Shown piece after piece: positions 56,380-64,000 of a stretch of 64,000 bases of DNA (positions are counted from its first letter, which is position 1; the number at the start of each line of letters is the position of its first letter). Location of the stretch: contig CM047805.1 of NCBI GenBank assembly GCA_026214975.1, positions 109,983,845-110,047,844 of the forward strand, written 5' to 3'. A model generated the notes under the pieces. That model ran no database searches. It saw only the letters and a program-made list of their open reading frames with translations, and was not told where the DNA came from. Position numbers and translations under genes: made by a program. Source of the stretch: Gentiana macrophylla (lineage: Eukaryota; Streptophyta; Magnoliopsida; Gentianales; Gentianaceae).

Positions 56380-57665
56380 AAGACAAGTTCAGCTTTGAAG
56401 ACAACTAAGCTAAGAAAATCAGAATTGAAGAATTCATATGAGGACAAATCATCTGAGCAAGATCAGCAGAGAATAAATTCATATTAGAAGAAATTATATT
56501 GAAGTTGGAAGCTACAAGTTTACAAAAATATCTTGATAATTTAATTCAAGGAAATTATCAATTATTAGGAAAAATGTCAAACGTTTGGTCAAGATTTGAT
56601 CGATGGATAGGCTCAAATTGCGGAGGATAAAATTAGCATCTAGAGTTTGAGAAAATATGATTGGATGACAGTTTGTCATTGTCCGAAGGATGATTTACGC
56701 GCAACACAATCCTTCAGGTTCGGATTTACAATAATTTCATAGAATAATCAAAGATTTATCATAAATGGCTAAAAATCAAACGGGCAAATTCAGATTTGAA
56801 CATTAGGGTCACAACATTCTAAATACATGACTGTATAGGCAGAAAAAGCATGAACTTTGAAAAGAATTACAAGCGAGCTATTAGTCTCCCGAATTATCTA
56901 CTCCCAAGAATCTCTGAAAAATATTCTAAGGTATTTCATTGAAACATCCAAATATTCAAGTGCTGCGTACATTCAAATTTCAAAGTATTATCCAGAAGCA
57001 ACACTTGAAGAAATAGCATTGATCTTACAATCTTTATCCGGGCTACTAGAAAAGAAATCTCCGGATTTAAGCCACTCAACACTTTGTTTCTTCCAAGGGA
57101 TCTATGAAACAACTAAGCTGCTGTGAAGAACAGGGGATCGGTGAAGCACTTGAAGGTGTCAAGGACTGATAAGTAGCTGAATCAGGAAACTGAGCTGATT
57201 TTGTAGTGCAGCTGTTGAAGAAGTACAACTTCCAAGAAACAATAAAGTTATTTCTGTGAAGCAGATGAGAGAGTTGTGAGGGACAAATAGTTCAGATTGT
57301 GAAGCTAAGGGTTCAGTCAAGGACAATCACTCACTATTGTATTGGTGTCCAAGAACATAATGAAATTCTTCCAACATTACAAGAAAAAAGTGGTCGAAGG
57401 AATTACACCACCCTAAACCACTATAAACATTGCGTTCTTTATTTTCTGCATTTACTTTCCGCACTTACTTTACTGCAATATTTAATTTCTGCCGAGTAGT
57501 GTAATCCACTAGATTTGCATAACACTTGAACAACTCACCTGATTTAAGAAACATATTTTGAACAAGGACTTTTCCGTTGCATACTCTATTCAGCTGAGTT
57601 CCATTTCAGCTAATTCGAATGTTTCACCACCCCACACCCCCTCCCCAAGGCTGAAACTTGTTTAA
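56380..57665 (+). repeat. SIRE-type LTR remnant, copy 2
   Basis: Nearly identical to 21936-23220, including GATTACACCACC near 57400 and TCAGCTGA-like words. Confidence 0.55.
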
Positions 57666-57689
57666 GCCTTCCAAATGACCTACATTACT

Positions 57690-58175
57690 GTCTTTGAAAA
57701 CCTCCGAAGAAAAGGGCATTCAATCATCGACCTTGTTTTCTACATGATTCTTTCTAGTAGGACTAGAAACAAGACCTTGCACAACTTGCTTATACGAACG
57801 TCCCATGAGTATCCATTTATTATCAGTGTAAAATTGGGAAATGTGGCTTACCAAATCTGTTCCAACATCAGCTTCCATTTCTGAATCTTTCTCCATATGG
57901 GAGTCATTAACCAGATCCTCTGACAGATCTTATTGGTCAGGATAATCATCAACTCCTGAATGCTTAACATTTCGATGAAGAAGATCGAATTCCTTGACTG
58001 ATCGAGGAGGGACATGCAGCAGAAGGCAAGAAAGAGGGCGGAGAGAAAGTTGGTCTTCATTGTGAAAGTTGGTCTCAGACCTGCAGATACGACCCGGGCC
58101 GGATTCCGGATTAGTCGGATCAGTGGATTCCGATACCCGAGGCTTTAAGCACACAAAACAAAAAATTTGTGACAA
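57690..58175 (-). other. Unrecognised reading-frame cluster, copy 2
   Basis: Equivalent of 23255-23729. The frame MKTNFLSALFLAFCCMSLL (58060 leftward) is signal-peptide-like. The overlapping frame ends GVDDYPDQ at the same stop as copy 1. No family recognised. Confidence 0.25.
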
Positions 58176-59060
58176 GGTTTATTATATTCTTATAGTATCA
58201 TTGATTTATAAATGTTGTACTATTAAGACAAACGGTACGTAGTAACATGTGTAGTGAGAATGAAGTCGAAAACTTATTTGACGCAACAATTGATTGATAC
58301 ATGCAACGTACAACACACTTTTTAAACATGTTTCTTCATATATATGACTTATTTATTTATAAAATTCACACGTAATTAATACTAAAGGTTTTTTATTTAA
58401 TGAATCTTCTTGGTTGCCTTTTCCTGTTGAATCAATTAATGAATTGTCAAAAATAAAGTGTATGGAATGTGTCGTAGCCCTGCATGCACGGCATAAAATT
58501 TCCTAGTAGTGATTAATTAATGGATTCTACTACTTTTACAAGAAAGATAAAATTTCCTATTAGAGATTAATTAAAGGATTCTATTACATTTACCTGATGA
58601 AAATATCTGAAATGGTTAAATATATAAAATACAGATTCAGCGAGAGATTCTATTGTACTACACATGCTCCCAAGGGCGTTTACAAAAACACATAAAAAAC
58701 ACTTACGAAAAACATTAATGATGTGTTTGAATTACGAGAATGTAACATTTTTTCAATTAATTTCATTATTTTGTCGTGTTATGTTATGAGTATGAATCCA
58801 CTGTTGTCAAACCCTACCGTATGGAATGCTGTGATAAGGTGTATAATACAAAACGGTATCGTTTTGAACCAATTGTGAAGAAAAAAAAAACAACAACATA
58901 ACCATCTAAAAAAAATAACATAACGATGTCCTCGTTTTGGTGTAATACATTTGCACAGCACCCTTTACAGCGGGATAAACTCGATTCAGTTCCATACTTG
59001 AGAATATGATGAGTTTTCATACTTTTGTAATAAATTTTGACATTTTCATCTCATTAAAAA
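58176..59060. other. AT-rich intergenic stretch, copy 2
   Basis: Matches 23730-24640. No gene seen. Confidence 0.4.
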
Positions 59061-59129
59061 ATTGATAGAATTGACGGAATTGTTTGATGAAATGAAATAT
59101 GAAACACAATCTAGTGATAAAAAATCAAT

Positions 59130-59520
59130 CATCACCCTTCTCACCACCTGCCACCTCCCCTACCGCCTGCCTACCCGCTGTAATCCACCACCACCCTTCA
59201 CTGCGCAACCGCTTTCCACCTCCGCCTACCTTGTCACAACCCTTGTCACAAATCACCATCATTCCCCATCACAACCCAACCCACCTCACCACCACCACCA
59301 CCTCTCGCTACCATCCACCTCACCACTACCTCCTGCCACCTGCCACCTCCCACCTAACCATCATCTTCCCCATCCTTATCCATAACCAATTCTACCACCA
59401 CCCCCTTCCACAATCCTCACCACAACCAACTCCATTATCATCAATCCCCACTAGGTAGCTACTGCCCACCTCACCGCACACATCACACCACTATCACACC
59501 ATGCATCATCATCACCATGC
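59130..59520. repeat. C-rich low-complexity tract, copy 2
   Basis: Equivalent of 24690-25150 but shorter, with loss of several CACCT and CCACCA units. It is followed by TTTCATACATTTCATTCCAT duplicated at 59560-59606. Confidence 0.78.
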
Positions 59521-60386
59521 ACCGTCATCGTTGCCACCACCATATAATATAAGATTTTTCATACATTTCATTCCATATAAGATTTTCATACATTTCATTC
59601 CATTATATGCCAGATTGAAGAATGCAATCACATTTATTTCATTCCATTGTATTAGACAGTTTAATTCCATCGGTTTCATTCCAATAAATCCAAACTTACA
59701 ACAACACTTTTGTATGTGTTATATATATAGGGGACTCCTCCCGGCCGTAGAATTTCCCCACACAAAACACAAAAACTCTAATATTCTATCAATGCATAGT
59801 TCAAATCAAAAGCATGGCAAAATATTTATCTGCCCAAAACGCAACGCTTTATAATGATTACAGATTCATGCTGACAGCAATAACCAAAACAACATTCCAA
59901 AGTGACTGCATCTCACCAAACTTCTGGGATCAAAAACATAAGTAGAAATACTACTGCAATTATAAAAACAATATTCAACCATTTGCAAAATAAAATAAAA
60001 AAAAAAATAAATCAAACTGGAGCAATGCCATAAAATTTCAAGATTGTTGAAGATTTGACAACAAGTAACAAACAATGTGTCCAAAACTTACACAAAAAGA
60101 GGACTATAAAAAAAGGATTTTTCCAATCTATTCTCTATGTTTGCCAATTCAAGAACAAAACAAAACAAAACAATCCAAATTAAACCAATTTCAAGATCTC
60201 TCTTTCCACTCCCACTAGCTTTTAGTATAATGTGCACCATGTACATGCCCAGATTACTATTTTTGCCCTTGATTCTTTACCACCCAAAAAAAAACAAAGA
60301 GGCTAAACAAACCCCCCTCCAAAAAAAGAAAAAAGAAAAAACTACCCTTCCTTTTGTGACTATTACCTTTTTTCCCCCTCCTCCTT

Positions 60387-61304
60387 CTAGATACTCCTCC
60401 ACTTGGGACTCGGCAGAGGGACTGTCGGTGACATCGACCCCATTTGACCGCTCGGTGACGGGATGCAACCGAACGGCAGAGGAGAAGCCGGAAATGAAGG
60501 AAACTGAGGAAAACCCATTGATGTTTGTGTCGCTGGGGGGATGTTCTGCTGTTGGAGCGGAGGAATCGGTGGCTGTGGCGGCGGCAAGGCATTACCCCAA
60601 CGAGGTGAGGGTGCGGTGGATGAAATTGAGGTCTGCAGGTACCTCATATAAGCAGAGACCGGCGACTCAGCAGCGGCATGCACAGAAGGAAACGGTGGAA
60701 GCGGAGACAAAGGCTGCCGTTGACCACCGAAAAAAACATTACCAGAAGAACCAATCCCGATCGGATTCGCCATAAGGGCGGAGTTCATTACATTCCCCGG
60801 CAGGTTGCCACCAATTTGAGGAAGCCCAGGTGGACGATTGCTGATTTGCGCTAACGGAGGTGGCCGGATCCTCTGGAGTCGTGAACTCGTCGGCTTAGAC
60901 GACTGCTGTATCGGAGGCGGCGGAGGAGCAGTAGTGGATAACCTTTCATGAGCAGGGGATCCTGTTAGCCTCTGAACAACATCACGAAAATCATTCTTAT
61001 TTATATTATAAACCGGCGGCTGGTGGTTCTGTGTCGGTGCTTGTGGCTGAAGTTGCGGTGGCGGAATTGGTGGTGGTGGGATTTGGAAGCTGTGATTATT
61101 GGGATCACTAATCAAAGGATTCGATGGCCTTCTGATGGGTTTAGAAATCTTGTGAGAGGCTTTATTCAAATGATTGAGATATAAATTTCTATCATTTCCG
61201 CCGGAGTTAGAACTTGTAGTACCACCACCACCACCGCCGGTAAAAGTACCAGGGGTAACGGTAGTAGAGTCACCATTAGAGGAGGAGTGACTGCTTTTCT
61301 CCAT
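60387..61304 (-). CDS. VQ9: VQ-motif protein, VQ9-like (intact)
   Basis: A 305-residue intronless frame, MEKSSHSSSNGDS to SPKWRSI. The ATG at 61304 is preferred over one 11 codons upstream because family members start MxKS. Residues 38-58 hold DRNLYLNHLNKASHKISKP. The VQ core FRDVVQRLTG is at residues 106-115 within PPVYNINKNDFRDVVQRLTG, followed by SPAHERLS. Then SRLQRIRPPPLAQISNRPPG, a PLSPLPPFPSVHAAAESP block and a C-terminal SPTVPLPSPK. This order closely resembles Arabidopsis VQ9 as I remember it. VQ proteins are nuclear and bind WRKY transcription factors through the VQ core; VQ9 has been linked to WRKY8 in salt response. Single-exon structure is usual for the family. It is the only convincing host gene in the window. 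Confidence 0.88.
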   Translation of the reverse strand: MEKSSHSSSNGDSTTVTPGTFTGGGGGGTTSSNSGGNDRNLYLNHLNKASHKISKPIRRPSNPLISDPNNHSFQIPPPPIPPPQLQPQAPTQNHQPPVYNINKNDFRDVVQRLTGSPAHERLSTTAPPPPPIQQSSKPTSSRLQRIRPPPLAQISNRPPGLPQIGGNLPGNVMNSALMANPIGIGSSGNVFFGGQRQPLSPLPPFPSVHAAAESPVSAYMRYLQTSISSTAPSPRWGNALPPPQPPIPPLQQQNIPPATQTSMGFPQFPSFPASPLPFGCIPSPSGQMGSMSPTVPLPSPKWRSI

Positions 61305-61640
61305 AAAATAAGAAAGAAAGAAAAAAAACGCCTTCAAAAACTTTAATTCTTTCTTTCAAAAACTCTTGACCCCTCGTCTTCTTCTCTATAAATCTCTCTC
61401 CTATTTCTTTTTTTTCTCTCTGTCAAGGAATATGGTTGGGGCAATTATTATATACACACATACAGGTGTGTGTATAAACGTGTAGATCTTTCCTCGTTCT
61501 TATCGTATACATACATACATTGTCATACATAGGGTCCCATAATGGGCCCGGGCGACAGTATCGGGAATAAAGACAAAAAGGAAAAGGTTAAAGTTTAGTC
61601 AAACATACGGGTACTTACGATTAAAAACTGTTACAGAGGT
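61305..61640 (-). promoter_or_regulatory. Upstream region of VQ9-like gene, copy 2
   Basis: Nearly identical to 26902-27235: CT-rich leader, TATATAAT on the minus strand about 140-150 bases upstream and TTGAC cores. Specific sites are tentative. Confidence 0.35.
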
Positions 61641-63311
61641 AATTTTTTTAAGAAAAATAATTTTATTAATCAGCGTTTGGTATACAAGCATGAATAATGT
61701 GACATCTGAATAACAACCTACTAAAATATTTAGTTTTGATAAAAGAAAAATAATAATAATTAAAATGTAACGTCTCGTTTCTGGACATCGAGTCTTTATC
61801 CGGAAAAAAAGAACGCTTGACACATATAATATAAAATAAATCTCATATTATACGTAAGCATACACTACGTCGTATCGAGTTAAGAAAAACGGAAGCAAAA
61901 GACGCGGGTATATATTTTTTCAAACATCCAAGAGTAGAAACTCAAAATCCTAAAGATAGCCGTGTAAATTATTACAAAGAAAACTATACCGTACTAAAAC
62001 CTACAAAAATGCATTAAAGGGAAAAAGAATTACATATAGCCACAAAATGAACAACAAGTCTAATGTATCATAATATCAAAGAATAAAATAAATTCTTCAA
62101 CGTCGGCGTCCTCAAACGTCGTCATCAAAGTCCTTCTCGTACTCTGGTTCAACTTGTTCATATTCTCTCCCCCAAACACATAACAAAACATGCATTTGAT
62201 GTAAGTACAATGTATTCAGCAAAATGTAGAAGCTACAATTTAATTAAGGTTTATAACGCAAGATTTATAAATAATAGATTATCTTTATAATACCGACTTA
62301 ATCTATGATTCACTTCATGTCCATCAACATGTCATGACTATACGTATCTAGCTTAACTTATCTTGGTTACGTCGGCATTCAAGGGCACTATGCATGGTGT
62401 GTATCCACCTGAAGATAAACTTGCTAAATAACGGTGATTTACACCAATAGCTCCAGGGTGTCCCCGGTATGCGTATACGTTCGATGAATCCACAACCCTT
62501 CAGTCTTTTGAGCCAGTAGCGTTGTTCACCTTTAAAACATATCACATCGCTGATACGAATCGGTGCATTACCAAGAATAGCATGACATTTTTAATCTTTT
62601 TACTAAACATGTATGTAATTTATTACGTGTTAACTAGCCACCTAAGTGTTTTCAAGACAAAGCTCACCTTAACAACTCCACTCCCTCACTGAGACAGCTA
62701 GACACCACATCCTATCAAGTACACAGACATTGATAATTCTAATTCACCAAAGCACAAGCCTATCATGTCCTTCCGACGGTCCCAAACATCAACTTAGGAA
62801 GAGTACATTCGGTGCCGGAACTAAACGTATCAGAAACTCAATCAAGACTTGTTCATGTTTAATTAATGTTATTAGATCAAGAAACAACATTTAAAACTGG
62901 ACTCGGGGCTTAAAACAACATTTTCCACAAAACTGGGGTCAGTGCGTGTGCATTCTTTGGAATGTGTGCGCATTGATCGTCCATAAACTTGCTGGAAGTT
63001 TCTGTCCGCCAATGCGTATGCATTGCTCATGCTGGCAGCAAAACTAACTATCCTGAAACAGCAATGCGTGTGCATTCCAGTGAAAAGGATAGGACATCCT
63101 GAATCACGAATGCGTGCGCATTCCAATGAATGCGTACGCAATCGATAGTGTAAAACCCAAAAGCACGATTGTTCTGTACTTTACGATCTCTACTCGATTC
63201 CAAACATGTTCAACACGAATATACTCAGAAAAATTGCAGAAAAACACAACTTTTACAAACCATAACATCCTACACTCCTTAAACGATTAATCAACAAGAT
63301 TTCTATCATCT
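61641..63311. other. Unresolved repeat-like region, copy 2
   Basis: Equivalent of 27236-28891. It carries the clear AATGCG palindrome cluster and ends at the SIRE LTR start. No gene recognised. Minus-strand frames at 62348-62545 and 62872-63141 are not considered genes. Confidence 0.4.
62942..63142. repeat. AATGCGYRCGCATT palindrome cluster, copy 2
   Basis: Six copies near 62942, 62961, 63011, 63063, 63109 and 63129. Two pairs have their RCG cores exactly 20 bases apart (62944/62964 and 63112/63132). The others are unpaired. The core RCG-NN-CGY is the same as in the Athila and N2 motifs. Confidence 0.75.
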
Positions 63312-64000
63312 TGTTGGACTTATTTTAAGTTTTAATGATGAGTGCTAGACTAGCTGTTATAGAACAAAGGCAAAAAGATGTCTAGATCAAATGTATATGT
63401 TTATTAGAGTTTGATCTTTGTATATGTTTGATCAAACAAGTATTGTAATTAGGTCAGCTGACTGTATCAGCAAACCTGTCTAGGTCAGTAAGGTAACTAG
63501 GGCAGTAGACTAGTTAGGAACCTGCTGAAGATTGAAGGATGAGGGTTCAAACTCAGTTATTGAAAGCTAAGGGATCAAACTTAGTACTTAAAGTCAAGGA
63601 TATGAAATCAGAATTTAGGGAAGTCTGTGATGACCTAAACTGATTACATATACCTTGTGTACTAGGTCTAAGTTCCATATGTTAAGTGGTGATTGGAACT
63701 TAGTTATGTTCAAAATGGTGTACTCTAACTTCATAATAAAAAGTTAGATGAAAAGCAGTCAGCTGAAGTGTTATTGGAACATAGCAGACTTTAGCCAGCT
63801 GATTGATATGTACATCAGCAGACTAAAATAAGTCAGATATCTGCTGAGTATAAATCTTGATTTAATCAAAAGTTACATTGGAAGATTACAAGGATAAGGA
63901 TGGATTACAAGCCTTGATATTGTCAACAAATCAATGACCAAGATGAAAAGAACGTTGGAAAGATTCAGAGGATTAACCAATGGACATAAGTCAAAGGGTG
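63312..64000 (+). repeat. SIRE-type LTR start, copy 2 (cut by window end)
   Basis: TGTTGGACTTATTTTAAG onward matches 28892-29573. Contains intact TCAGCTGA and CAGCAG words that are altered in copy 1. Confidence 0.85.

Noticed and set aside
60137..60775. Plus-strand frame of 212 residues opposite VQ9
   Set aside because: It is antisense to the VQ9-like gene, begins in an A-rich flank and has no domain. The VQ motif is on the minus strand.

Overview
This window looks like nuclear DNA of a flowering plant, most likely a eudicot. The evidence is nested LTR retrotransposons of the Athila, Tat-like and Ty1/copia types, together with one recognisable host gene that encodes a VQ-motif protein closest to VQ9. 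Base composition is AT-rich outside the GC-rich motif clusters. No bacterial operon, rRNA, tRNA or CRISPR structure was seen.

Layout. 1-15406 is an almost complete Athila-type Ty3/gypsy element on the minus strand. On the minus strand it reads 5' LTR 15406-13758, primer-binding site, gag, protease, RT/RNase H, integrase, two related env-position reading frames, polypurine tract, then the 3' LTR, which is cut by the window start. It is inserted in the integrase region of copia element A (15407-17938). Copia A is itself inserted in the RNase H region of copia element B (17939-21935). B adjoins a SIRE-type LTR remnant (21936-23220). A gene-like island follows at 23.2-27.2 kb, with a small unrecognised reading-frame cluster, a C-rich low-complexity tract and the VQ9-like gene. 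An unresolved repeat carrying its own palindromic motif (27.2-28.9 kb) leads into a SIRE-type copia element (LTR 28892-30560, decayed gag). A Tat/Athila-like element, N1 (from about 31990), follows up to a 100-N assembly gap at 35302-35401. Right of the gap is the 3' half of a different Athila-like element, N2, whose 3' LTR ends at 41862.

From 41863 to the window end the sequence repeats 6763-29573 in the same order and orientation: Athila, copia A, copia B, SIRE-type remnant, VQ9, motif repeat, SIRE LTR. The left edge of this second copy coincides with the putative LTR end of N2, and a scaffold gap lies between the copies. The simplest reading is therefore two haplotype contigs placed side by side, but a true segmental duplication is not excluded. 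VQ9 is intact in copy 2 (60387-61304). In copy 1 it is interrupted by two length differences in G runs.

The most interesting unexplained structure is a set of short CG-rich imperfect palindromes with core RCG-NN-CGY. They occur in clusters in the LTRs, in untranslated regions and once inside gag. They come mostly as pairs with starts 19-21 bp apart. The flanks differ between families but the core and spacing are shared by at least three unrelated repeats here. In N1 and N2 comparable clusters sit just upstream of TATA boxes, including a possible internal promoter ahead of the N2 env-position frame. Inside the Athila gag the spacing is exactly 21 bp, which preserves the reading frame and encodes a seven-residue repeat.
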